The notes under the pieces: model-generated
Told to the model about the DNA's origin: nothing
Database searches by the model: none
The model's input: the letters and a program-made list of their open reading frames with translations, nothing else
Source of the DNA: an uncultured Paludibacter sp.
GTDB lineage: Bacteria; Bacteroidota; Bacteroidia; Bacteroidales; Paludibacteraceae
Reading direction: 5' to 3'
Assembly (NCBI GenBank): GCA_937927845.1
Contig: CALFXE010000235.1
Coordinates: 1-64,000 of the forward strand
DNA length: 64,000 bases
In this document: in pieces, positions 34,685 to 43,806 of the stretch
Layout: every line of letters begins with the position of its first letter
Position numbering within the stretch: the stretch's first letter is position 1
Made by a program: the position numbers and the translations under genes

Positions 34685-34692
34685 CAAAGTAA
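34685..34692 (-). promoter_or_regulatory. Likely -7 element of acpP-fabF-rnc
   Basis: On the minus strand TTACTTTG, one mismatch from TAnnTTTG, with a TTG about 21 bases upstream; about 50 bases before the acpP ATG. Confidence 0.4.
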
Positions 34693-34782
34693 AGTAATTT
34701 TATTGATATAACATCAATATTGTTGAAAAATTTACCTTTTTTTGCACACAATCATCATTTATGAGCAATAAAACCATATAAA

Positions 34783-35352
34783 ATGACAACAAAGATAGTA
34801 TTATTTGCTTCCGGTTCGGGTTCAAATGTCGAGAATATTGTAAATTATTTTTCAAATAAATCAAATTTTGAATTTCCGTTGATTCTTTCCAACAAGTCAG
34901 ATGCATTTGTTCACGAACGAGCTAAAAACTTGAATATCCCATCTTATACATTATCTAATGAAGATTTTAGAGAAGGTTACAAAGTTGTGTCATTATTAAA
35001 GGAGCATAATATAGATTTTATTGTTCTGGCAGGGTTTCTACTGAAAATATCATCACCTATTCTTGAGGCTTATCCTAATAAAATTATAAATATCCATCCT
35101 GCTTTATTGCCTAAATTCGGTGGTAAAGGTATGTATGGTGATTATGTTCATAAAGCTGTTGTTGAAGCAGGAGAGGAGGAGTCGGGCATTACTATTCATT
35201 ATGTAAATGAAAATTATGATGAGGGAAATATTATTTTTCAGGCAAAATGTGAAGTCCTAAAAAATGATACACCTGAGAATGTAGCTTCAAAGGTACATCA
35301 GCTTGAATATCTTCATTATCCTAAAGTAATTGAGAATTTATTGAGCAATTAA
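34783..35352 (+). CDS. purN: Phosphoribosylglycinamide formyltransferase
   Basis: 189 residues. ASGSGSNVENI binds the phosphate of GAR; the catalytic Asn and His are in NIHPALLPKFGGKGMYG and the Asp in NENYDEGNIIFQ. It formylates GAR in purine synthesis using 10-formyl-tetrahydrofolate. It is divergent from acpP. Confidence 0.95.
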   Translation: MTTKIVLFASGSGSNVENIVNYFSNKSNFEFPLILSNKSDAFVHERAKNLNIPSYTLSNEDFREGYKVVSLLKEHNIDFIVLAGFLLKISSPILEAYPNKIINIHPALLPKFGGKGMYGDYVHKAVVEAGEEESGITIHYVNENYDEGNIIFQAKCEVLKNDTPENVASKVHQLEYLHYPKVIENLLSN

Positions 35353-35353
35353 T

Positions 35354-36838
35354 TCAGACTCCCAACATCCGTTGTGTTTCTCTTAATGCTTGTTCATTGT
35401 CGGTGATCATCAACATGGAATCTCCTACCTCAAGTTGGGTATTGCCTTGCGGCACAAAATAACGACCTTCTCTTTTTATCATTACAACGAGAGTGTTTTC
35501 AGGTAAATTCATGTGCATCAGCAGACTGCCGTTTTCTAACATTTTTTGATTTACCTTTATTTCGCAAGTTGCTGATTTTATCTCATCGGCAAGTTCTATT
35601 TCAAACTCTTTCATCTTCTTGGCTTTTGGTGTTTTCTCAGCCAAACCTAACCATCGAGCTACAATAGAAACTGATGTTCCTTGAAATAATAATGAAATAA
35701 TTGTAATAAAGAATACAATATTAAATATCATCTTAGCTTGAGGAAGACCGCTAACCCAAGGATATGTGGCGAAAATAATTGGGACTGCACCTCTTAAACC
35801 AATCCATGATACAAATAACTTCGCTTTGAAAGTCAGATTTTTAAATGGAAATATGTTCATGAAAACTGCTAATGGACGTCCTACCAGCATCAAGAAAACG
35901 CCAATAAGTATTGCAACTCCGGCTATAGGCAGTAATTCGCTTGGTTCTACTAATAAACCTAATGTTAAGAACATTATAATTTGGAATAACCATGCTAAAC
36001 CGTCGAAAAACTTCATAGAGCTTCTTTTGTGCACAACACGGTGATTACCTATTACTAATCCGCCTAAATAAACAGCTAAGAAACCATTGCCACCTATGAA
36101 ATTGGTAATTCCATACATAAAGAACATCACAATCAGCATCAGTACAGAATATAATGCATCGTTGTCCAAGTTTATCTTGTTTATTAGGTATACTGCAAAT
36201 TTACCAAGAAAATATCCGGCTGCTGCACCAAAAATCAGTTGTTGCATAAACTTTAGAAACACTATCCATCCATTGACTTCGGGAGATTGCAATAATTGAA
36301 TCATCACAATTGTAATCATGTATGCCATAGGGTCGTTACTCCCACTTTCTAATTCGAGTAATGGTCGCAGATTTTGTTTTAATGACAGATTTTTAGATCT
36401 TAATATGGAGAAAACAGATGCAGAATCTGTTGATGACATTATTCCGGCAAGTAATAATGACTCTAAAAATGAGAATGTAACTGCATGTATTACGTTGTTG
36501 GTGAGCCAATAAATAAATACTCCTGTTATGAGAGCGGTTAAAAGTACACCAACAGTAGCTAATATTATTCCTGGTATATATATAGGTTTTAGCTCTGATA
36601 CCCTTGTGTCGAGACCGCCGGAAAACAATATTATATTTAAAGCAACTATACCTATATATTGTGCAACTTCAGGAGAACTAAATTGTAGTCCGAAACCGCC
36701 ACTACCGAAGAGTATACCTATTATTAAAAACAAAAGCAACATTGGAACACCGAAGCGATAACCGGTTTTTCCTGCTATAATGCTGATAAACATCAATATA
36801 GATCCAATTAAAAGGAATATGTCAAAATTCAAATCCAT
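35354..36838 (-). CDS. Potassium/proton antiporter (NhaP2/CvrA type)
   Basis: 494 residues. About twelve transmembrane helices form a CPA1-type exchanger (GIMSSTDSASVFSILRSK and LELESGSNDPMAYM carry the ion-binding Asp residues). A cytosolic TrkA-C/RCK-C domain follows from about residue 410 (EIKVNQKMLENGSLL to GDSMLMIT). It probably exchanges K+ or Na+ for protons. It ends 1 base from the convergent purN stop. Confidence 0.92.
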   Translation of the reverse strand: MDLNFDIFLLIGSILMFISIIAGKTGYRFGVPMLLLFLIIGILFGSGGFGLQFSSPEVAQYIGIVALNIILFSGGLDTRVSELKPIYIPGIILATVGVLLTALITGVFIYWLTNNVIHAVTFSFLESLLLAGIMSSTDSASVFSILRSKNLSLKQNLRPLLELESGSNDPMAYMITIVMIQLLQSPEVNGWIVFLKFMQQLIFGAAAGYFLGKFAVYLINKINLDNDALYSVLMLIVMFFMYGITNFIGGNGFLAVYLGGLVIGNHRVVHKRSSMKFFDGLAWLFQIIMFLTLGLLVEPSELLPIAGVAILIGVFLMLVGRPLAVFMNIFPFKNLTFKAKLFVSWIGLRGAVPIIFATYPWVSGLPQAKMIFNIVFFITIISLLFQGTSVSIVARWLGLAEKTPKAKKMKEFEIELADEIKSATCEIKVNQKMLENGSLLMHMNLPENTLVVMIKREGRYFVPQGNTQLEVGDSMLMITDNEQALRETQRMLGV

Positions 36839-36927
36839 GTGTCTGCTTTTTTATTTTGACAAAAATAGTTTTTTTTGTTAAGATTTTGGTGTGAAAATTT
36901 GAAATATAAGTTTTTTTATGAAATTTA

Positions 36928-36958
36928 TTTGCAGATATAAAAAAACTGCGTATATTTG
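36928..36958 (+). promoter_or_regulatory. Promoter of tRNA-Phe
   Basis: TTTG (36928-36931) and TATATTTG (36951-36958) are 19 bases apart, 15 bases before the tRNA. Confidence 0.7.
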
Positions 36959-36973
36959 CACCCGCAAAAGAAA

Positions 36974-37046
36974 GGTGCCATAGCTCAGTTGGTAGAGCAA
37001 AGGACTGAAAATCCTTGTGTCCCCGGTTCGATTCCTGGTGGCACCA
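36974..37046 (+). tRNA. tRNA-Phe (GAA)
   Basis: 73 bases. The acceptor arms are GGTGCCA and TGGCACC, anticodon GAA lies in the loop of GGACTGAAAATCC, and the T loop is GGTTCGATT. CCA is not encoded. Confidence 0.96.
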
Positions 37047-37072
37047 CTTAAAAAAAAGTAACAATAAGTAAG

Positions 37073-37104
37073 CTCCCGATATTCATTGAATATTGGGAGT
37101 TTCT
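37073..37104 (+). terminator. Stem-loop terminator after tRNA-Phe
   Basis: An 11-bp stem (ctcccgatatt / aatattgggag, one G-T pair) with a 5-base loop, followed by a short T-rich tail. It overlaps the longest possible frame of the transposase, supporting the later ATG for that gene. Confidence 0.65.
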
Positions 37105-37128
37105 ATTAATTATGAAGTAAGTTCACGA

Positions 37129-38025
37129 ATGTATTACAATTCCTATATCCACCACCGCAGATCTATTCGGTTAAAGGGCTACGATTATTCGCAGGCGGGA
37201 TTGTATTTTATTACCATTTGTTGTCAGGACAGGGCGTGTTTGTTTGGTGAAGTTGAAAATGGTGAAATACAATTGAACGATGCGGGCATAATGGTGCAAA
37301 ACGAATGGTTACAATTACCAATTCGTTTCCATAATATTGAATTACATGAATTTATTGTTATGCCCAATCATTTTCACGCCATTTTACAAATCGTAGGGGC
37401 GACCCTTGTGGTCGCCCAGAATAACGCAATCGCCCAAAATAACCCAATCGCCCAGAATAACGCAATCGCCCAAAATCATCCGATGGTCGCCCACAATAAC
37501 CCGATCGTCCAAAATAACCCGATGGTCACCCACAATAACCCGATCGTCCAAAATAACGCAATCGCCCAGAATCATCCGATGGTCGCCCACAATCACCCGA
37601 TCGCCCAGAATAACGCAATCGCCCAAAATAACGCAATCGCCCAGAATAACCCAATCGCCCAGAATCATCCGATGGTCGCCCACAATAACCCTATCGCCCC
37701 AAACAACAACATTACAATCGATAACAACATTGCAACCGTTATCGATGAAAACATTGCAACCGTTATCGATAAAGATGAAGGGCAACCACAAGGGATTGCC
37801 CCTACGGGTAAAACCGTTGGTGATATGTTGGGTGCATTTCAATCTATTGTTACGGTGAAATATATCCGCGGTGTGAACACATTGGGTTGGAAACCCTTTG
37901 ACGGTAAATTATGGCAACGCAATTATTACGAACATATCATCCGCAACGAACAATCATATCAACATATTTCGGAATACATTATCAATAATCCGACAAAATG
38001 GGCGAATGATAAATTTTATATTTAA
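37129..38025 (+). CDS. REP-associated tyrosine transposase (RAYT, Y1/IS200-like) with an internal repeat insert
   Basis: 298 residues from the ATG at 37129. The Y1 transposase core is complete: RSIRLKGYDYSQAGLYFITICC, the HUH motif in MPNHFHAIL, and the catalytic Tyr region LWQRNYYEHIIRNEQ followed by YIINNPTKW. Between them about 130 residues are extra: roughly sixteen AQNNAI-like hexapeptides (DNA 37414-37711) bounded by two REP hairpins in opposite orientation (37393-37417, 37780-37805). RAYTs are usually below about 200 residues. The frame is open throughout, so the insert is translated; whether the enzyme works is unknown. RAYTs are usually single-copy and act on REP repeats elsewhere. 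Confidence 0.85.
   Translation: MYYNSYIHHRRSIRLKGYDYSQAGLYFITICCQDRACLFGEVENGEIQLNDAGIMVQNEWLQLPIRFHNIELHEFIVMPNHFHAILQIVGATLVVAQNNAIAQNNPIAQNNAIAQNHPMVAHNNPIVQNNPMVTHNNPIVQNNAIAQNHPMVAHNHPIAQNNAIAQNNAIAQNNPIAQNHPMVAHNNPIAPNNNITIDNNIATVIDENIATVIDKDEGQPQGIAPTGKTVGDMLGAFQSIVTVKYIRGVNTLGWKPFDGKLWQRNYYEHIIRNEQSYQHISEYIINNPTKWANDKFYI
37393..37417 (+). repeat. REP hairpin inside the RAYT gene (left)
   Basis: GTAG followed by gggcgacc-cttgt-ggtcgccc, a perfect 8-bp stem. The GTAG head is the tetranucleotide found at the foot of REP elements. Confidence 0.75.
37414..37711 (+). repeat. In-frame hexapeptide tandem repeats in the RAYT gene
   Basis: About sixteen units of 18 or 21 bases encoding AQNNAI, AQNNPI, AQNHPMV and similar. 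Units share gcccagaataac or gtcgcccacaataac text, so they seem to have grown from the end of the left REP hairpin (gtcgccca). Confidence 0.9.
37780..37805 (-). repeat. REP hairpin inside the RAYT gene (right, inverted)
   Basis: On the minus strand GTAG then gggcaatcc-cttgt-ggttgccc: the left REP with a few substitutions, in opposite orientation. Just before it, a 21-base unit encoding NIATVID is repeated twice. Confidence 0.7.
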
Positions 38026-38110
38026 AATGAAATTACTGAAGAAAAATAATAAACATATTAGTGGTGGCATCACTTTTTATAAAACTATGTTGTAAAACAT
38101 AAAAAATCTA

Positions 38111-38142
38111 TTGTTTGCTTAAACGATTAATCTATATCTTTG
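38111..38142 (+). promoter_or_regulatory. Promoter of the lacI-type regulator
   Basis: TTGTTTG (38111-38117) and TATCTTTG (38135-38142), 17 bases apart, about 57 bases before the ATG. Confidence 0.65.
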
Positions 38143-38198
38143 CACTTAGATTTTTGTATAATCCCATTGAAAATTAAAGTAAACATAAAAATCAAATA

Positions 38199-39188
38199 AT
38201 GGCAAGAGTTTCAATAAAAAATATTGCTGAAAAGCTTGGTATTTCAAGTGCTTCTGTTTCATTAGTTCTTAATGGGAAAGGTAAAAACGGACGAATAAGC
38301 GAAGAGTTGACTGCAAAAATACTACAAACTGCTAAGGAAATGAATTATCGTCCGAATATGGCTGCACGTAGTTTGAAAACCGGACTGAGTAAGACGATCG
38401 GACTATTAGTTGCAGATGTTTCAAACCCGTTTTTTGCTAAATTAGCCCGTCATATTGAAAATGCAGCGGATAAGAAAAATTACCAGGTGATGTTTGGCAG
38501 TTCTGATGAATCTTGTGTGAAGTTTTCTAAATTAGCAAATTTATTTATTGAGAAATCTGTAGATGGAGTTATTGTTGCACCGACAACCGGTTGTGATTCA
38601 GTGATTATGCAGATTGAAGCAAGTGGAATTCCCACTGTTATGGTGGATAGGACTGTAGAGGATATACCTGTATCTTCAGTTGTGATTAATAATTATGATG
38701 CTGCTTATAGAGTTGCGACACATTTGATTAATGAGGGATGTAGACGTATTGGATTTATGGCTTATAATATGGAGCTTTCTAATATTAAGAAAAGACATGA
38801 AGGTTATTTAGCAGCATTAAAAGAAGCTGGTTTGCCAACTGATGATCATTTGGTTAAATCAGTTTGTTTTGAAAATTTTGAAGAGAATATTCAAAAAGAA
38901 CTCGACTCTTTATTATCATATAATGTGGACTCAATTGTTTTTGCTACAAATAGAGTTGGTCTGCAGTCGTTGTCAACTCTACAAAAATCTAATCGAATAG
39001 GGAATTTGAAGTTTGGAAGCATTGATAATCCTGATGAATATAAAATTTCAGGTATTCCTATTATTAGCGTAGAGCAGCCTATTGAAGAGCTTGGTAATAG
39101 AGCACTTGAACTCCTTTATAGAAGAATAAACGATCCTAAATATAAGGTGGTCGAAACAGTTTATCTACAAGGAACTTTAGTGCTTTAA
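38199..39188 (+). CDS. LacI-family transcriptional regulator
   Basis: 329 residues. The N-terminal helix-turn-helix is NIAEKLGISSASVSLVLNGK and the hinge helix segment is YRPNMAARSL; a periplasmic-binding-protein-like sensor domain follows (TIGLLVADVSNPFFAKLA). It probably controls the glycan-utilisation genes that follow in the same orientation; the effector is not visible, though a sugar such as fucose is plausible given fucP-fucI. Confidence 0.92.
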   Translation: MARVSIKNIAEKLGISSASVSLVLNGKGKNGRISEELTAKILQTAKEMNYRPNMAARSLKTGLSKTIGLLVADVSNPFFAKLARHIENAADKKNYQVMFGSSDESCVKFSKLANLFIEKSVDGVIVAPTTGCDSVIMQIEASGIPTVMVDRTVEDIPVSSVVINNYDAAYRVATHLINEGCRRIGFMAYNMELSNIKKRHEGYLAALKEAGLPTDDHLVKSVCFENFEENIQKELDSLLSYNVDSIVFATNRVGLQSLSTLQKSNRIGNLKFGSIDNPDEYKISGIPIISVEQPIEELGNRALELLYRRINDPKYKVVETVYLQGTLVL

Positions 39189-39270
39189 TTTTTATGTATG
39201 CAGTTAAACGTATTAGCTTTTGGAATTAAATATTAAATATAGAAATAAATTTAAATAAAAATCAATCATC

Positions 39271-40434
39271 ATGAAGAGAATTAAATTATTATTATCTTTT
39301 TTTATTGTTGCTATTTGTATAACGGCTCAAAATCAGCCTTATAACGGTTTGAACAGCAACATGGGCAATCTTTATTTGTTATCTAACGCAAAGAGTCGTT
39401 CTATTAGTCCTGAGAATTTCACAGGTGAAAAAGGCAAAGGTGGTATGGCTGATCCGGTTAAGGATAAAGACAAACCTAATACTGCTAATGCATGGTATGC
39501 AGCCAGAGACTTAGGTCAGGGCTGGAAAGTTAATCCTTATGTAAGAATAGCTCCAAATGAAACTTTTGTAATGGCTGAAATTGAAGGTCCTGGTGCTATT
39601 CAGCATATCTGGATGACTCCAACAGGAAACTGGAGATATTCAATTATTAGAATTTATTGGGATGATGAAAAAGAACCTTCAGTTGAATGTCCGGTTGGCG
39701 ATTTCTTCTGTATGGGATGGGGAGAATATGCACCATTATCTTCTTTGGCTGTTTGTGTTAATCCGGGAAGTGCGTTTAATTGCTATTGGACTATGCCTTT
39801 CAGAAAGAAATGTAAAATTACAATGGAAAATGTGAATGAACATGATCCTATGACTCTCTATTATCAAATTGATTATGCACTGACAGATGTACCTGATGAT
39901 GCTGCATATTTCCATGCTCAGTGGAGAAGATCTAACCCAAATACTACATCTGATTATACTGTAATAGATAATATTAAAGGTAAAGGTCATTTTGTTGGTA
40001 TGTACATGGCTTGGCAGGTTAATAATAATGGATGGTGGGGCGAAGGTGAAGTGAAATTCTTTATCGATGGCGACACTAAATTCCCAACAATTTGTGGTAC
40101 AGGTACTGAAGATTATTTCTGCGGGTCATATAATTTCGATCGCAACGGTAAGTATACCGAGTTTTGTACTCCTTATGCAGGATTATGCCAGGTTATCAGA
40201 CCTGATGGTACCTATCGTTCACAACAACGTTTCGGATTATATCGCTTCCATATAGTTGACCCAATTCGCTTTGATAAAAATCTTAAAATAACCATGCAGG
40301 ATTTAGGATGGAGACATGGTGGTAGATATCTTCCACAAAAATCGGATATAGCATCTGTAACTTTCTGGTATCAGACCGAGCCTCACGCTAAGTTTCCGAC
40401 TTTACCGAAATGGCAAGAATTAGAACATAATTAA
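39271..40434 (+). CDS. DUF2961 family glycoside hydrolase (GH172-like)
   Basis: 387 residues with a signal peptide (FIVAICITAQ). Family features include GPGAIQHIWMTPTGNW, a jelly-roll core, and CGTGTEDYFCGSYNF, whose Glu is a good candidate catalytic residue. Characterised GH172 members act on furanosides such as fructofuranose and arabinofuranose; the substrate here is not known. First enzyme gene after the regulator. Confidence 0.8.
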   Translation: MKRIKLLLSFFIVAICITAQNQPYNGLNSNMGNLYLLSNAKSRSISPENFTGEKGKGGMADPVKDKDKPNTANAWYAARDLGQGWKVNPYVRIAPNETFVMAEIEGPGAIQHIWMTPTGNWRYSIIRIYWDDEKEPSVECPVGDFFCMGWGEYAPLSSLAVCVNPGSAFNCYWTMPFRKKCKITMENVNEHDPMTLYYQIDYALTDVPDDAAYFHAQWRRSNPNTTSDYTVIDNIKGKGHFVGMYMAWQVNNNGWWGEGEVKFFIDGDTKFPTICGTGTEDYFCGSYNFDRNGKYTEFCTPYAGLCQVIRPDGTYRSQQRFGLYRFHIVDPIRFDKNLKITMQDLGWRHGGRYLPQKSDIASVTFWYQTEPHAKFPTLPKWQELEHN

Positions 40435-40460
40435 TACTGAAAATATTATTTAAGATTGTA

Positions 40461-42530
40461 ATGTTGCTTGCACGTAAACATATAATTATTCTACTTCAAC
40501 TGTTGATATCATTATCTATAGTAGGACTTAATCTACCAAAGGATTATCAACAGTTGATACAGAATATTTATGTCGGCAATATTGGTGTAAATACCGCAAA
40601 TATTTCAAGTCAAGCTGTTGAAGGTGAGAACGGTATGTTGTATGTCAATATTGAGTTTGATTTGAATGAAACAATCAAACAGGATGATTGGCAAGTTAAT
40701 ATAACTCCTGCTTTTTCCGGTAGTTTTCACTGGACTCCGCATCTTACACCAAAAGAGGGGAATATAATTGACCAGCATGTTTTCCGGGCACCCTCAATTA
40801 TTGCTTCAAACAGCAAAAAGGGATTTATTATTATTCCTGATATTGATAAAATTAAGGATGATACAGGGTATCGTTGGTATATGGATTTAGATGTTCCCAA
40901 TAATAAACTCACTTTAGGATTGTCGAAAACAAAAGTGTCCGATCATGTGCTTTTCGAGCGGACTGATGGTTGCGTTTTTCCTAAGGGCACCATAGAGTTT
41001 GGTTTTTATATCATTAAATTAACATCTAAAAATGATTTGGCAAATCCTTTCAGAAAGCCTCTTGATTTTTTCTGGAGAAAATGGGGACATGATTTGTTTG
41101 TCAATGGACATCCTATTACTGGAAACTTAAAGCCTTATGTTGAACATACTTATAATTGGGCTTTCAATACTTGGAAGAAAAGTGTTTGGCAAGAGTTTGA
41201 AATTGATGGAAAGAAGCTTGGAGCACCTGTATTTATTGTAAACACAACTCAGAGCCCGAATTATCCCGGTGAGGTTAACGAGAGAGAATTTCGTTCCATT
41301 TGGAATCAAGCTTGGTTTAATTCTTTACGTTCGGCAAGTGGACTGTATAGATTTGCTCGAAGAGAAGCCAATGATGAGTTGTTGAATAAAGCTTTGCTAA
41401 CTAAAGAATTAGCTTTGTCATATCCTCAGAAAAACGGGTTCTTTTATAGTGTCATTGCTACCGAAATGGAGCAAGTAGGACATGGTTCGAAAGTTTTGAA
41501 TCGTTCAAAAGGATGGGATACTTATTATTGGGGTAACTCAAACAGAAATCCTTATACATGGGATCCGCGTCATGCTCCTTTTCATGTTTTGGATATGAGC
41601 TGGACTGCCCTTCTGATGCTTAGATGGTATGATGAATTAGAAAAGGATGAGAGACTGCTGAAATATGTTCAAAATTATGCAGATGCTTTGTTACAAAAGC
41701 AATATTCTAATGGCTTTTTTCCGGGATGGATAGATGTTCAAACCTTAGAACCAATGACTTACCTGAATAAATCACCGGAAACATCTATGTCGGTTACTTT
41801 TCTGTTGAAATTATTCGACATTACTAAAGATAAAAAATATAAGACGGCAGCATTAAAAGCAATGAAAGCGGTAATGCACGAAATTATACCATCCGGACGT
41901 TGGGAAGATTTTGAAACTTATTGGTCATGTTGCAGAGTTGGTACTCCTGATTGGGTTGGTCATAAGGTGGTTAGAAACAATATGTACAAACAATGTAATT
42001 TTTCAATGTTCTGGACAGCAGAAGCTTTATTAGCATCTTATCAAACAACTAAAGTGAAGAAGTATTTAGAAACCGGAAAACGTGTGTTGGATGAGTTATT
42101 AATGACACAGGCAACATGGCAACCTTCGTATATGTACGTGAATGTGCTTGGCGGATTTGGTGTTATGAATACTGATGGAGAATGGAATGATTCGCGACAG
42201 AGTTTGTTTGCCGAGTTGATTTTACAATATAGTAAATTACTGAAAAGTAATGAATATAGAGAACGTGGCATAGCTGCACTTAGGGCTTCTTTTTCAATGA
42301 TGTATTGTCCTGAAAATCCTAAAGCAAAAGAGCAATGGGAAAAAGCATGGCCGTTTTTCGGACCGGCAGATTATGGCTTTACAATGGAAAATTATGGTCA
42401 TGATGGCAGAAGTAGTAAAGAAGGTATCGGTATAGGCGAATTTACTATTTATGACTGGGGTAATGGTGCTGCTGCAGAAGCTTATAATCGAATTATCGAT
42501 AAATTTGGAGAAGAATATATTTATCAATAA
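40461..42530 (+). CDS. Secreted alpha/alpha-barrel protein, putative glycosidase
   Basis: 689 residues with an N-terminal hydrophobic signal. An N-terminal beta-rich part (about 1-230) precedes helical repeats from about 270 to 640 (WTALLMLRWYDELEKDERL, TSMSVTFLLKLFDITKDKKY, FWTAEALLASYQTTKVKKY), as in six-hairpin glycosidases. Acidic candidates include WEDFETYWSCC and DGEWNDSRQ. I do not recognise the family. It starts 27 bases after the GH172-like gene and is part of the same operon. Confidence 0.6.
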   Translation: MLLARKHIIILLQLLISLSIVGLNLPKDYQQLIQNIYVGNIGVNTANISSQAVEGENGMLYVNIEFDLNETIKQDDWQVNITPAFSGSFHWTPHLTPKEGNIIDQHVFRAPSIIASNSKKGFIIIPDIDKIKDDTGYRWYMDLDVPNNKLTLGLSKTKVSDHVLFERTDGCVFPKGTIEFGFYIIKLTSKNDLANPFRKPLDFFWRKWGHDLFVNGHPITGNLKPYVEHTYNWAFNTWKKSVWQEFEIDGKKLGAPVFIVNTTQSPNYPGEVNEREFRSIWNQAWFNSLRSASGLYRFARREANDELLNKALLTKELALSYPQKNGFFYSVIATEMEQVGHGSKVLNRSKGWDTYYWGNSNRNPYTWDPRHAPFHVLDMSWTALLMLRWYDELEKDERLLKYVQNYADALLQKQYSNGFFPGWIDVQTLEPMTYLNKSPETSMSVTFLLKLFDITKDKKYKTAALKAMKAVMHEIIPSGRWEDFETYWSCCRVGTPDWVGHKVVRNNMYKQCNFSMFWTAEALLASYQTTKVKKYLETGKRVLDELLMTQATWQPSYMYVNVLGGFGVMNTDGEWNDSRQSLFAELILQYSKLLKSNEYRERGIAALRASFSMMYCPENPKAKEQWEKAWPFFGPADYGFTMENYGHDGRSSKEGIGIGEFTIYDWGNGAAAEAYNRIIDKFGEEYIYQ

Positions 42531-42551
42531 AATTAAAATAATATTAAAACC

Positions 42552-43796
42552 ATGAATAGAATAATTTCAATAGTTTTGACAGGATTAATTATACTTAATT
42601 GGTCGTGTGTAAATACATCCAAAAATGATAAATCAACAGATATGAAACAATATGAACAAGGAACTTATGGCTACGATTTGAATTTCTTATTAAGTAAGGA
42701 CACATCATTAATTCAACTTATTTCTTCTGATGGAAAATCTCAAATCATTGTATCACCCAAATATCAGGGAAAAGTATTTACAAGTACTGCTGAAGGACTT
42801 ACAGGAAAAAGCATTGGATTTGTTAATTACAAAGCACTTGATTCTGAGGTTTTTGATGAGCATATGAATGGTTATGGAGGTGAAAATAGATTTTGGTTAG
42901 GTCCGGAGGGTGGAAAGTATTCTGTGTATTTTGCACCGGGTGTTGACCAAACATTCGATAATTGGCATACTCCCAAACCTATAGATATTGAAGCTTGGGA
43001 CTGCACAAGCAAAAGTAATGCAGATGCAACTTTAGTTAAACATATGAAAGTTGCGAATTATTTGGGTACTAATTTCGAATTGCAAGTTGATAGAGAAATT
43101 AAGTTGTTAGAAAACAAAGATGTAAGTGATGATTTGAAAATCTCAATTGATGGTAAAGTAAGCGTAGTAGCATACGAAACTAAGAATATCATTACTAATT
43201 TAAATGATTTCCAATGGACTAAAGAAACCGGAACAATATGCATATGGATGCTTGATATGTTTAATCCAGGTCCAAAAGCTGTAACAGTAATACCATTTAA
43301 TAAAGGAAATGAAAAAGAATTAGGTATGATAGTAACATCTGATTATTTCGGAGAGATACCTGCCGATAGATTAAAAGTTGAAGAAGATGTAATTTATCTT
43401 AAAACTGATGGAGAATTTCGTAGTAAATTAGGTTTGAACGGTAAACGCACTAAAGCTATTGGTGGAAACTACGACCCTGATACCAAGAGACTTACTATTG
43501 TTACTTTCGATGTAGATAAGAAGGCTGTGTATTTGAATCAGGAATGGAATCCTACCAAAGATCCTTTAAAAGGTGATGCTCTTAATGCTTATAATGACGG
43601 TCCGTTAGAAGATGGTAGTATAATGGGACCATTTCTTGAGCTTGAAAGTGTTTCACCGGCAGCGTTTCTAAAACCTGACGAATCTCTAACCCATATCCAT
43701 AAGGTATTTCATTTTGTAGGAGAAGAAGAATCTCTAAACTCAATTTCTCAAAAGTTATTAGGTGTAAGTATTGAAAAAATTAAATCAATTTTCTAA
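42552..43796 (+). CDS. DUF6786-like lipoprotein
   Basis: 414 residues with a lipobox (LNWSC, Cys19). The body is beta-rich and begins with YGYDLNFLLSKD; GGENRFWLGPEGGKYSVYF suggests an aldose-epimerase-like beta-sandwich. Conserved HIHK appears near the end. Function unknown; it could bind or modify sugars near the outer membrane. It overlaps the possible upstream start of fucP, which I reject in favour of the ATG after it. Confidence 0.6.
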   Translation: MNRIISIVLTGLIILNWSCVNTSKNDKSTDMKQYEQGTYGYDLNFLLSKDTSLIQLISSDGKSQIIVSPKYQGKVFTSTAEGLTGKSIGFVNYKALDSEVFDEHMNGYGGENRFWLGPEGGKYSVYFAPGVDQTFDNWHTPKPIDIEAWDCTSKSNADATLVKHMKVANYLGTNFELQVDREIKLLENKDVSDDLKISIDGKVSVVAYETKNIITNLNDFQWTKETGTICIWMLDMFNPGPKAVTVIPFNKGNEKELGMIVTSDYFGEIPADRLKVEEDVIYLKTDGEFRSKLGLNGKRTKAIGGNYDPDTKRLTIVTFDVDKKAVYLNQEWNPTKDPLKGDALNAYNDGPLEDGSIMGPFLELESVSPAAFLKPDESLTHIHKVFHFVGEEESLNSISQKLLGVSIEKIKSIF

Positions 43797-43806
43797 TATA
43801 AATTAT

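Noticed and set aside
37414..37711. CRISPR-like appearance of regularly spaced repeats.
   Set aside because: Units are contiguous, in frame and degenerate, with no unique spacers and no cas genes in the window.
37384..37842. A 152-residue open frame on the minus strand opposite the RAYT repeats, and a plus frame at 37406-37858.
   Set aside because: Both are by-products of the 18/21-base repeats, which keep all frames free of stops; the RAYT frame has the real motifs.
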